A DNA stretch of 64,000 nucleotides from positions 124,001 to 188,000 of the forward strand of contig NZ_QNQZ01000009.1 in assembly GCF_003390935.1 (NCBI RefSeq), given 5' to 3'. Shown piece after piece: positions 17,701 to 24,780 of this stretch; position 1 is the first letter of the stretch, and each line of letters begins with the position of its first letter. The position numbers and the translations under genes were made by a program. Under the pieces are notes generated by a model, which saw nothing but the letters and a program-made list of their open reading frames with translations, made no database searches and had not been told where the DNA came from. The stretch is from Lewinella sp. IMCC34191 (GTDB taxonomy: Bacteria > Bacteroidota > Bacteroidia > Chitinophagales > Saprospiraceae).

Positions 17701-18543
17701 TACGTAGCGAACTACTTCGGTTTAGGCAACGATGGTCCCGGACAACCCGACGACGACAACCTCGATGAATACGGGATTGACGAGGATCAGGTACTCGAAT
17801 ATAATAGGGCACGCCGGCAGGAAATCTTCGTCAATCCGCTTATTCGCTGGCGAGGTACCCGCAACCGGTTGAATTTCACCGTCGGTCCGTTCTACCACCA
17901 ATATCACCTGGATGATGCCCCCGATTACGCGCTAATCAATGAACTGGCTCAGACCGAAGCCGGGGATCGCTTATTCGATCCGCAGCCCTTTGCGGGCATT
18001 TCCGCTTCGCTAAGCTCCAACAACTTGGCGATTCCCTTAATGGCGCAGAACGGGCTGGTCTACGATGTGTACGCGCGCCATAGTGTCAATCTGGACAATA
18101 CCGATCGGCAAACCACGAAGGTGGGCGGCAACTTGAGCTTCTACCGCATGATCACCAAGGCAATCAATTTTGCTACGCGCTTCGGGGCAGAATACAACGG
18201 TGGCGATCCGGAGTTCTTTCAGTTGGCCTCCATGGGTGGGCGAGCTAATTTCCGCGCCGCGCGCGTGGATCGTTACCTGGGACATAAAATGGTGTACCAG
18301 AACATTGACCTTCGTTTTATGGGCTTTGGATTTGGCAAGGGTGAAGTGCCCACGATCGGCGGCTTCATTCTCGGTCTGGATCACGGCCGTGTCTGGCTCA
18401 ACGGGGAAGATAGCGGCACGTGGCACTTTGGCTACGGTGGTGGCGTGTGGGTGGCTCCGCTGGGAGCAACTATCCTGAGTCTGACGTACTTTATGGATGA
18501 GGAACGGGGCCGTTTGAACTTTGCGGCGGGCTTCCCTTTCTAA
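14794..18543 (+). CDS. Lipoprotein fusion: metallophosphoesterase, kinase-like segment, outer-membrane barrel
   Basis: A 1249-residue protein. Residues 1-21 form a lipoprotein signal (FLTHC, Cys21). Residues about 45-385 resemble a purple-acid-phosphatase-like metallophosphoesterase: VGDLGY (51-56), LLGDIV (84-88), PGENE (123-127, where the family has PGNHD), MMHHPL and SAHEHQ. Residues about 590-645 hold FFIGDWDRHRDQWRW and VPVGRDRDQVFSD, which resemble the catalytic loops of CotH/HipA-like kinases. Around 812-840, GLDGDDKFVLRG and GGTDGDEV look like calcium-binding turns. From about 890 the sequence is a BamA/TamA-like barrel (FRAARVDRYLGHKMVYQNI near the end). Likely an outer-membrane, surface or periplasm-facing enzyme. 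Followed 13 bases later by a YjiK-like gene. Confidence 0.8.
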   Translation: MLTNLLRCTVLMAAISFLTHCADYKIHEAPLEGLTSDAPPTGALEFSSYLVGDLGYDYDQGLTTLDAIVRDMPSGEEKSALLLLGDIVGKDGLEKKPDDKDQEYLDEVINRLQRVPGRIFYTPGENEIARGGQFSRLDRLEEYFEDHSEKEVRFMPNNACSGPDDKELIDRVGLIGVNTAWYLADWSRDEEVSEGCDYTNRDAMTFALADEIKGYRDQVKIVMMHHPLQSNGNRGGQFSFRQHLFPLTDLVPGAYVPLPIVGSIFRLIQGVGGGAQDVHSLRYQDYIRKVEAGIDDETHVIFVSAHEHQMMLNHEDEYINIVAGSGSVRGPGVGGNDANFVQGAVGYGKLDFFDDGAIYLGFYTVDEDGNTERTFYRRIIEDRFESQDVGVEPVPTEVVTEDSVRTSIYAGNPSAKSSTYESTFGRHYRPLYFTQVQVPVLDIDTINGGLNPYRRGGGMTTMSLHTEGGDGRLYQLRSVRKNPAQLLPGLLENSFAADVAKDQFTAIHPYAPLALPPLQKKLGLFAADPYLFYVPKQPGLGDYNLNFGGEMYWLEQRPDEDWSGTDFFGGSKRIESNSSTREALWEDWKNYADQNNFARARLFDFFIGDWDRHRDQWRWATFEDEDGRTRFVPVGRDRDQVFSDFDGNLLAVARIFVPEARKLRPFTGDLDHAKWRALNGKWNDRVFLNQVTREEMLAEAKFIQSTITDADIDAALQRMPPEVLPYSLDVEHIDDKLKSRLTQLDEFAEAYYEVLAERVNVLGTDQDDYFLLEGLEDGNLSVQVFDADSDGEADELFYSRVFYPGETKSVQLYGLDGDDKFVLRGPDSDIDIRIIGGTDGDEVTAEGRLNARVYDEKEGMELSGNTARLKDRRSNKFPEYNTYDFEEYYPDYTIPAPSIGFNVDDGFFIGAGITRTIMGWKPDPYSQRHNLMASYSTNEFWKTTYTGEFNDFFTRRSDLLIDAHYFSPGYVANYFGLGNDGPGQPDDDNLDEYGIDEDQVLEYNRARRQEIFVNPLIRWRGTRNRLNFTVGPFYHQYHLDDAPDYALINELAQTEAGDRLFDPQPFAGISASLSSNNLAIPLMAQNGLVYDVYARHSVNLDNTDRQTTKVGGNLSFYRMITKAINFATRFGAEYNGGDPEFFQLASMGGRANFRAARVDRYLGHKMVYQNIDLRFMGFGFGKGEVPTIGGFILGLDHGRVWLNGEDSGTWHFGYGGGVWVAPLGATILSLTYFMDEERGRLNFAAGFPF

Positions 18544-18556
18544 ACGAAACACGTAC

Positions 18557-19495
18557 ATGAACGGAATCTGGGAAAGACCCAACCTCATCAGCGTCATTAT
18601 CTTGGTCGTCGTACTGGCTATAGGGGGGGCGTATGTCGCCTTTACCGTCAGCCAACGGCCGGAAACGGAAAGCTTTACGGTTGACGACGACTACTTCTTT
18701 CCGTTCAATTTTGATCGCCTGGACGTGGTATCCCGCCTCGATCACAAATTGGATGAAATCAGCGGCATGTCCATGGGCTATAAACCCGATGAGATATTTG
18801 CCATCCAGGACGAGGAAGGCATCCTATTTCTGGTGAATGCAGCTACCGGTGAGACGATCCAAACTATAGCGTACGGTCAGGATCTGGACTATGAAGGCGT
18901 TGCCCGGGTGGGTGATGTCATATACGTGCTGGAAGCGGACGGGGACCTACATTATTTCCCATATAGCGAGGATATCACGGAGGCAGTTTCCCAGAAAATC
19001 GAAACGCGGTTCAGCTACCGCAACGATACGGAGGGGATCTGCTTTGATTCGCTCAGCAATACCCTGCTCATCGCTCCAAAGGAACAGCAGCTTAATCCGG
19101 CGGACGACAACACCACCCGTCGAGGTATTTACTCCTTCGATCTCCAGACCATGGATATGCTGGACCAACCATCCTATTACGTAGACGAATTGGAAATCGG
19201 ACAGATCGTATACGGAGGTAACCGGGAATACGTTTTCAGACCGAGCGGCGTGGCCGTAGACCCTATTACCCAGGACATCTTCGTGCTATCGTCCGTCGGG
19301 AACGTCCTGGTAGTTATCGACCGGGACAGCGAGATCAAACACGTCGAATTGCTCGAAACCGGCACCTTCAGGCAGCCGGAAGGACTTACCTTCTCGCCCG
19401 CGGGAGACTTATACATTAGCAGTGAAGAAAGCAGCGCGGGCAATGGCATTATTGCCACACTTACTAGAATGAAGCAGTCGGATACCAATGAGTAA
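18557..19495 (+). CDS. SdiA-regulated/YjiK-like membrane-anchored propeller
   Basis: A 312-residue protein with one N-terminal membrane helix (about residues 9-30, LISVIILVVVLAIGGAYVAF) and an extracytoplasmic beta-propeller of the SdiA-regulated (YjiK) type: LDEISGMSMGYKPDEIFAI, DYEGVARVGDVIYVLEADG, YRNDTEGICFDS, RPSGVAVDP and PEGLTFSPAGDLYISSE. The start is the ATG at 18557; an ATG at 18521 would overlap the barrel gene. Its last eight bases overlap the start of the DUF5706 gene, which suggests translational coupling. Ligand unknown. Confidence 0.8.
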   Translation: MNGIWERPNLISVIILVVVLAIGGAYVAFTVSQRPETESFTVDDDYFFPFNFDRLDVVSRLDHKLDEISGMSMGYKPDEIFAIQDEEGILFLVNAATGETIQTIAYGQDLDYEGVARVGDVIYVLEADGDLHYFPYSEDITEAVSQKIETRFSYRNDTEGICFDSLSNTLLIAPKEQQLNPADDNTTRRGIYSFDLQTMDMLDQPSYYVDELEIGQIVYGGNREYVFRPSGVAVDPITQDIFVLSSVGNVLVVIDRDSEIKHVELLETGTFRQPEGLTFSPAGDLYISSEESSAGNGIIATLTRMKQSDTNE

Positions 19496-20717
19496 AGAGG
19501 AAAAAGCCGCAGTGGAGGAAAAGCCGAAGGGCCCGAAAAAAGAAACCGTTCTGGACCGGGCGGCGGAGTACGTGCGCCAGCTGTTCAACCACCACCTGGA
19601 CCCTATGTACCTCTTCCATAACTTCGCTTACTCGCAGGAGATAGCGGACAAGGCCGAGTTGTTGGCAACCATTGCCAAGGTCGACGACCATACCAAACTC
19701 CTGCTACAGATCGCCGGCCTTTTCTATCCGGTCGGCTATATCGATGGCCCGGAGAATTTCACCGAGCGGTCGGCTGAGGAGCTCCGTAAGTTCTCCCGTG
19801 AGGAAGGTCTTGAGCTGAACGGCGCCGAGCAGTGGATCATCGCCGTACCGGAAGCCGATAACGATAGCGAGCAAAACGTACGATTGCTGCACGACGCCGT
19901 CTGGAACTGGCTCGGTAGAAAGCGATACGACCGCCGCTCCGACCTTTTACAGCTGGAACGGGAGGCGATAGACGGCAAGGAAGGGGATCCGGTCGTGTTC
20001 GGTAACGACATGCAGGCTTTCCTGCTCAATTTCGATTACCTCACCGACGCCGGCAAGCAGGAGTTCGACAAGCGTCGCCGCAAGAACGTTGCCAAACAAC
20101 AAAGCAGCAACTACAAGATCCAGCAAAAGGAGGTCAAAGCTAAGACCGGTAAAAATTTCGGGCGGGGCATCGACACCATGTACCGGACGGCCTTCCGTAA
20201 CCATATTAACCTGAGTCGCATCGCCGATGATAAGGCTAACATGATGATCTCGATCAACACGATCATTCTGTCCATCCTCATCGCGGTTTCCGGTGCCGGT
20301 CTCAGCTTTTTCGAGGACCTATTCTTTACCAGTCCCGAATTTCTGGCGCCCATTATCATCTTGCTGATGAGCTCCCTGACGGCGGTGGTTTTCGCGGTCT
20401 TCTCTGCCCGTCCCAAGGTGACGGAATACCGCATCAAAAAAACCAGCCTACTGGAAAGCAAGGAAGCCAGCTTACTCTACTTCGGTAACTTTCTCAAGAT
20501 CGAGAAATCGGATTTCATCAAGTATCTCTCCGAGATGAAGATGAATCAGGACAGCCTCTACGACGATCTGGCACGGGATCTTTACGACCTCGGTCAGGTA
20601 TTGCACCGTAAGTATCTGCTGCTCACCATCAGCTATAACACCTTCATTGGTGGATTGGCCCTGGCGGTCATCACCTTCCTGTCGGTCTACATCTGGAATC
20701 TGACGAATATGCAATAG
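19488..20717 (+). CDS. Pycsar-effector-type (DUF5706/PycTM) membrane protein with degenerate HD domain
   Basis: A 409-residue protein. Residues about 24-165 align by eye with the HD phosphohydrolase domain that precedes PycTM in Bacteroidota, but the usual FHDxGY is FYPVGY (79-84) and the DAD ligand site is LHDAVWNWLG (134-143), so metal ligands are lost. Residues about 230-310 form the PycTM/DUF5706 module: FRNHINLSRIADDKANMMIS, then a helical pair around LSILIAVSGAGLSF and PIIILLMSSLTAVVFAV. A last helix lies near 388-406. Members of this family act as cyclic-nucleotide-triggered membrane effectors in Pycsar defence, but no cyclase is present here. Confidence 0.8.
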   Translation: MSKEEKAAVEEKPKGPKKETVLDRAAEYVRQLFNHHLDPMYLFHNFAYSQEIADKAELLATIAKVDDHTKLLLQIAGLFYPVGYIDGPENFTERSAEELRKFSREEGLELNGAEQWIIAVPEADNDSEQNVRLLHDAVWNWLGRKRYDRRSDLLQLEREAIDGKEGDPVVFGNDMQAFLLNFDYLTDAGKQEFDKRRRKNVAKQQSSNYKIQQKEVKAKTGKNFGRGIDTMYRTAFRNHINLSRIADDKANMMISINTIILSILIAVSGAGLSFFEDLFFTSPEFLAPIIILLMSSLTAVVFAVFSARPKVTEYRIKKTSLLESKEASLLYFGNFLKIEKSDFIKYLSEMKMNQDSLYDDLARDLYDLGQVLHRKYLLLTISYNTFIGGLALAVITFLSVYIWNLTNMQ

Positions 20718-20732
20718 GCCAGGTGGCTCGAT

Positions 20733-23048
20733 TTAGTCGAGCACCTGCAGCTTCGCAAATTTGAGCATGATCCGCTTCTCCGGCTGCGGTAGTTCGCTGA
20801 AGTGAATGGTGGCTATCCGGTTGTCTTGCCCCCCGTCGATATTGATAACCTTCCCTTCACCGAATTTAAGGTGAAGGACCGTCCGTCCTGCCTCGACGTC
20901 TTCGGCCGGACTGGGCTGAAAAGTAGCGGGGTCGACCTTTGGACTGGCAAAGCGAGCCGTACCCCTACGTGTACGCGGCGCGATACCCGTCACCCGGGCC
21001 CGGTGTTCCCGCTGCCGGGATACCTCATCGTATTCATGGTCCGCACTGCGGCGATTGGTGGACGTATTTTCCACGGCGTCGGCGGGCACCTCCGCAAGGA
21101 AGCGGCTCGGCTCATTCATGACCATCTTACCGTAGCGGTAGCGGGTGTTCGCGTAGCTCAGGGTCAGATATAGCTCGGCACGCGTGATGGCTACGTAGAA
21201 CAGCCGCCGCTCCTCGTCCAGCCCTTCCATGCTGTCCATACTCATCCAGCTGGGGAAAAGCTTTTCCTCCAAGCCTACGACAAAGATCGATTTGTACTCC
21301 AGTCCCTTTGCCGCGTGGACCGACATCAAGGTAACGACGTCCCCATTCTGGTTTTCCTCGTTACTATCGAAGTCCGTGAGCAGCGCGATATTCTGCAGGT
21401 AGGTCGCCAATGACTTATCCGGTAAGGTATCGGTATCGATCAGGGTATCCTCCTCTACGAATGACTTGATACCATCCAGCAAAGCTTCGTGGTTTTCCAA
21501 CCGGCCCATCCCCTCGATGGATTTGTCGTTCCGGAGCATGTCCGTCAGGCCCGAGCCCTTCGCGATGGCATCGGCGAGTTCGTAAGCGTTGGCGGTATCG
21601 GCCTTGGCCTGCGCCTGCTCGATGATGTGGATGTAGCCATCGGCGGCGTGGCGGGTCCGCTTCGGCAAGGCTACGTGCTTCAGCGCTTCGAATAGCGTGA
21701 TGTTCTGTTGCCGGGCGAGATCGGTAATCTTGGAGACACTCGTTCCGCCGATCCCCCGCTTCGGGTGGTTGATCGAGCGACGGAAGGCCTCCTCATCATT
21801 GGGGTTGACCACCATGCGCAGATAGGCGATCAGGTCCTTTACCTCTTTGCGCTGGTAGAAACTCAGTCCCCCGTACACACGGTACATGATATTGAACCGC
21901 CGTAGGTATTCCTCGAAGATCCGCGACTGGGAATTCGTCCGGTATAGGATGGCGATATCGCTATTCTGTAGGTGATAGCGATTCTTTTGTTCCAGGATGG
22001 TATCCGCCACACGACGGCCCTCCTCGTTGTCGTCCACGGCTTTGATAACTCGGATCTTGTCACCGATCCCTTTGTCGCTCCAGATCTTCTTCTGGATCTG
22101 TCGCTTGTTGTAGCTGATGACGGCGTTGGCCGTGTTCACGATGTTTTCGGTAGACCGATAATTCTGCTCCAGCTTGAACACCCGGATGTTGTGCTGCCCG
22201 AAGTCGGCTTCGTAGTCCAGGATGTTCTGGATCGTTGCCCCCCGGAAGGCATAGATGGATTGCGCGTCGTCACCCACTACGCAGATGTTCCGCGGGCTCT
22301 GGGGGTACTGCACCAGCCGCTTGATGATGGCATACTGGAGGGTATTCGTATCCTGAAACTCGTCGACCAGAACGTACTTGAATTTTTCGCGGTACTTCTG
22401 TACCACCTCCGGGTGATTCTGCAGCAGCTCGTAGAGGCGAAAGAGCAGATCATCAAAGTCCATGGCACCGGCCTGCTTACAGCGGGCTACGTAGGCGGCG
22501 TATATCTTGTACACCAGGGGCATGTTGGCCATCTTATCCTGGGCAAGCAGCTCTTCGTTCTTCTCGTACAGCTTGGGCGTGATCAGGCTACTCTTGGCCG
22601 AACTGATACGGTTCTTGATAGCATTCGCCTGGTAGACCTGTTTGTCGAGGTGCATCTCCCGGATGATGGACCCGATCAGGCTCTTCGTATCATCCGTGTC
22701 GTAGATAGTGAAGTTGCTCGGGTAGCCAATATGCTGCGCCTCCACCCGCAGGATCCGGGCAAACAGGCTGTGAAACGTACCGGCCCAAATGTAGCTGGCG
22801 CGCTTTCCGACCACGGTCTCGATCCGTTCCTTCATTTCCCGCGCCGCCTTATTGGTGAAGGTGAGGGCGAGAATTTCCCAGGGGGCGGTTCCCTGCTCGA
22901 TGATGTACGCGATCCGGTAAGTCAGCACCCGCGTTTTACCCGAACCGGGGCCAGCCACCACCAAAACGGGGCCGTCAATCGTCGTCACCGCCTGCCGCTG
23001 CACATCGTTCAGGGTATCGAGATAGCTGGAAGTCTGTGGATCGGACAT
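20733..23048 (-). CDS. pcrA: UvrD/PcrA-type ATP-dependent DNA helicase
   Basis: A superfamily 1A 3'-5' helicase of 771 residues for repair and replication restart. Motifs in order: AGPGSGKTRVLTYRIA (Walker A), VLVDEFQDTN (motif II), VVGDDAQSIYAFRGA (III), NYRSTENI (IV), DVVTLMSVHAAKGLEYKSIF (V) and ERRLFYVAITRA (VI). The C-terminus has the tudor-like VLHLKFGEGKVINIDG region of PcrA. The start MSDPQTSSY at 23048 is preferred to the in-frame 23117. Confidence 0.95.
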   Translation of the reverse strand: MSDPQTSSYLDTLNDVQRQAVTTIDGPVLVVAGPGSGKTRVLTYRIAYIIEQGTAPWEILALTFTNKAAREMKERIETVVGKRASYIWAGTFHSLFARILRVEAQHIGYPSNFTIYDTDDTKSLIGSIIREMHLDKQVYQANAIKNRISSAKSSLITPKLYEKNEELLAQDKMANMPLVYKIYAAYVARCKQAGAMDFDDLLFRLYELLQNHPEVVQKYREKFKYVLVDEFQDTNTLQYAIIKRLVQYPQSPRNICVVGDDAQSIYAFRGATIQNILDYEADFGQHNIRVFKLEQNYRSTENIVNTANAVISYNKRQIQKKIWSDKGIGDKIRVIKAVDDNEEGRRVADTILEQKNRYHLQNSDIAILYRTNSQSRIFEEYLRRFNIMYRVYGGLSFYQRKEVKDLIAYLRMVVNPNDEEAFRRSINHPKRGIGGTSVSKITDLARQQNITLFEALKHVALPKRTRHAADGYIHIIEQAQAKADTANAYELADAIAKGSGLTDMLRNDKSIEGMGRLENHEALLDGIKSFVEEDTLIDTDTLPDKSLATYLQNIALLTDFDSNEENQNGDVVTLMSVHAAKGLEYKSIFVVGLEEKLFPSWMSMDSMEGLDEERRLFYVAITRAELYLTLSYANTRYRYGKMVMNEPSRFLAEVPADAVENTSTNRRSADHEYDEVSRQREHRARVTGIAPRTRRGTARFASPKVDPATFQPSPAEDVEAGRTVLHLKFGEGKVINIDGGQDNRIATIHFSELPQPEKRIMLKFAKLQVLD

Positions 23049-23185
23049 ACGGATGGTTTTGAGCGGGCCGCCAAGATAAGCAACAAATTGTTGGTCACGG
23101 AGCCCATCGGCAACCATCTACCCTGCCACCTGCCAATCAAACTCGCTGGCTAACCCGCCCATTCGGTCTCCCGGGACAAGGACTG

Positions 23186-23722
23186 CTAAAAATCGCTACT
23201 CGGCACCTCTTCCTCGTCCGCTTCAACGATCCATTTCCCGTGCAGACGCAGGGTTCGTTCGATCACGTCCCGCACGGCACCCGCTCCCCCGCCCCGGTGG
23301 CTCACGTACTTCGCAATCGACAGAATCTCCGGACACGCATCCTGCGGACAAGCCGGAAAGCCCACCAGCCGCATCACCTCATAATCCGGCACGTCGTCCC
23401 CCATATAGAGCACGTTCGCGTCATCTAACTCGTATAAGTCCATAAAATCCCGGTACACCTCCACCTTATCCTGCACCCCGTAGTAGATATCAACGATCCC
23501 CAATCCCTGCAGTCGCGCGACCACGCCCTCGCTCTTTCCCCCCGTTATCACACATACCTTATAATCCTGCTCCAGCGCCCGCTTGATCGCATACCCGTCC
23601 CGCACGTTCATCTGCCGTAGCAAGCTCCCATCCTCCATCACGAGCAATTGCGAATTCGTCAGCACCCCATCCACGTCAAAGATGAAGGTGGTGATGTCTT
23701 GGAAGCGCTCTAGTTCGTTCAA
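23186..23722 (-). CDS. kdsC: KdsC-type HAD phosphatase (KDO-8-phosphate phosphatase)
   Basis: Hydrolyses KDO-8-phosphate in lipopolysaccharide core synthesis. FIFDVDGVLTNSQ holds the nucleophile DxD, VITGGKS is motif II, and MGDDVPDYEVM is motif IV; the short cap-less layout fits KdsC tetramers. The start is uncertain. The frame stays open to a GTG at 23788, but that adds 22 residues encoded by a heptanucleotide array (PETRNQ-type repeats). A TTG at 23722 (MNELERFQDITTF if initiated there) gives the usual 178 residues, so I chose it. kdsA and kdsB are not seen. Confidence 0.85.
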   Translation of the reverse strand: MNELERFQDITTFIFDVDGVLTNSQLLVMEDGSLLRQMNVRDGYAIKRALEQDYKVCVITGGKSEGVVARLQGLGIVDIYYGVQDKVEVYRDFMDLYELDDANVLYMGDDVPDYEVMRLVGFPACPQDACPEILSIAKYVSHRGGGAGAVRDVIERTLRLHGKWIVEADEEEVPSSDF

Positions 23723-23724
23723 TT

Positions 23725-23780
23725 GGTTTCTGGTTTCTGGTTTCTGGTTTCTGGTTTCTGGGTTCTGGGTTCTGGGTTCT
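23725..23780. repeat. Heptanucleotide array, 5x GGTTTCT then 3x GGGTTCT
   Basis: Eight uninterrupted 7-base units directly upstream of the KdsC-like coding core. Because 56 bases is not a multiple of three units, and each unit shifts frame, gain or loss of a unit would change whether the GTG at 23788 is in frame with kdsC. A second array of the same 7-base period lies at 46004-46066. Confidence 0.9.
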
Positions 23781-23860
23781 GGTGTCACAATGCTAGCTCG
23801 ACAATTGGAGTCACTAAAAGACTACAGCACTGTATTTTTTCCTCCCCAAATAAACGCAAC

Positions 23861-24067
23861 AGCGAGTGCAGCGAGCGTCTACCACGAGCGCAGTGAGTCT
23901 CTACCAGGGAGCGCAGCGACCGTCTACCGCGAGCGCAGCGAGCCTCTACCAAGGAGCGCAGCGACCATCTACCACGAGCAAAGCGAGTCTCTACCAGAAA
24001 GCGCAGCGACCGTCTACCGCGAGCAAAGCGACCATCTACCACGAGCAAAGCGAGCCTCTACCCCCCC
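23861..24067 (-). repeat. Stop-anchored GGTAGA array downstream of iscX
   Basis: On the plus strand, eight units of 22-23 bases plus a partial one are separated by TCTACC anchors. Units alternate between a form like ACGAGCGCAGTGAGTC and one like AGGGAGCGCAGCGACCG, giving a 45-base super-repeat. Read on the minus strand it begins immediately after the TAG of iscX as GGGGGGGGTAGAGGCTCGC and runs away from the gene. Both strands stay open over part of it, but the low-complexity products are not credible proteins. Confidence 0.88.
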
Positions 24068-24313
24068 CTACTGATTCTCCCGCCACTCATAAACCCACTT
24101 AGCCTGAATCTGCTCCAGGTGCTCTTCCGTCGAGCCTTCCCGGCTGCCGGTGAACTGGGGTATTTCGAGGATCCACTCGAGCAGATCGGTGAAGCGGATA
24201 CGGTAAATTTTGTCCTGCCCGAAGTCATCCCCGAAGCGGTCGTAGAGGGCAATGGCAATATCCTCGTGGTCGGCCCAGCCGAAGGGGAAATCGTCGAAAT
24301 CTTTAAAACTCAT
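24068..24313 (-). CDS. iscX: Fe-S cluster assembly protein IscX
   Basis: An 81-residue acidic protein. GWADHEDIAIALYDRFGDDF and IRFTDLLEWILEIPQF match the IscX (YfhJ) fold, which binds IscS and iron and tunes Fe-S assembly; the C-terminus EEHLEQIQAKWVYEW also fits. It lies downstream of a 2Fe-2S ferredoxin gene, the usual ISC-cluster order, although iscS, iscU and hscAB are not in the window. Confidence 0.88.
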   Translation of the reverse strand: MSFKDFDDFPFGWADHEDIAIALYDRFGDDFGQDKIYRIRFTDLLEWILEIPQFTGSREGSTEEHLEQIQAKWVYEWRENQ

Positions 24314-24320
24314 AATGATA

Positions 24321-24411
24321 TACGATTTACGAGGTACGATTTACGATTGGTAGCTACGATATCGATCCTAATAAATCGTACATCGTAAATCAAAAATCGT
24401 AAATCGTACAT
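24321..24411. repeat. Inverted repeat of TACGATTTACGA modules in the fdx-iscX spacer
   Basis: The left arm has TACGATTTACGA twice (24321-24332 and 24335-24346). The right arm carries the complements: AAATCGTACATCGTAAAT (24373-24390) and AAATCGTAAATCGTACAT (24394-24411). The arms flank an AT-rich centre of about 25 bases and can form a long cruciform or RNA hairpin. It starts directly after the ferredoxin stop and ends 8 bases before the iscX start. It differs from its GC-rich neighbours in composition. Confidence 0.85.
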
Positions 24412-24412
24412 C

Positions 24413-24754
24413 TCAATGTTCGTGGCCGATGATCTTGCGCTGATCGGGTATTTCGACCTCGATCACGGCGTCCTCGTCCAGAATGACCGCCTGACAACCC
24501 AGCCGACTTTCGATGCGTGGATTGATGGCCCGGTCGATAAAATCCTCCTCCTTATCGCTGATCTCCTCCAGGGAATCTTCCCCCTTCAGGACGTACACGT
24601 GGCAGGTGGAGCACGCACACACCTCCCCACAGTTGTGGTTGAGGTGAATGTCGTTCTCCTCGGTTACCTCCAGGATGCTCATATCGGTTTCTACGTTCTC
24701 CACGGTCTTGGGGGAGATGCGTTTATCCTCGAAAGTAAATTTTACGGTGGCCAT
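24413..24754 (-). CDS. fdx: ISC-type 2Fe-2S ferredoxin
   Basis: A 113-residue adrenodoxin-type ferredoxin that supplies electrons in Fe-S cluster assembly. The ligands are NCGEVCACSTCHVYV (C-x5-C-x2-C pattern) and a later Cys in SRLGCQAVI. The acidic EEISDKEEDFIDRA stretch is typical for docking. Together with iscX it forms a small ISC operon. The two are separated by an inverted repeat. Confidence 0.93.
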   Translation of the reverse strand: MATVKFTFEDKRISPKTVENVETDMSILEVTEENDIHLNHNCGEVCACSTCHVYVLKGEDSLEEISDKEEDFIDRAINPRIESRLGCQAVILDEDAVIEVEIPDQRKIIGHEH

Positions 24755-24780
24755 GGGCGATATCGGTTTGCGGGGCGAAA

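Noticed and set aside
23785..24048. Open frame on the minus strand in the iscX-side array
   Set aside because: Arg-rich repeat peptide created by the array; it lacks any recognisable domain.
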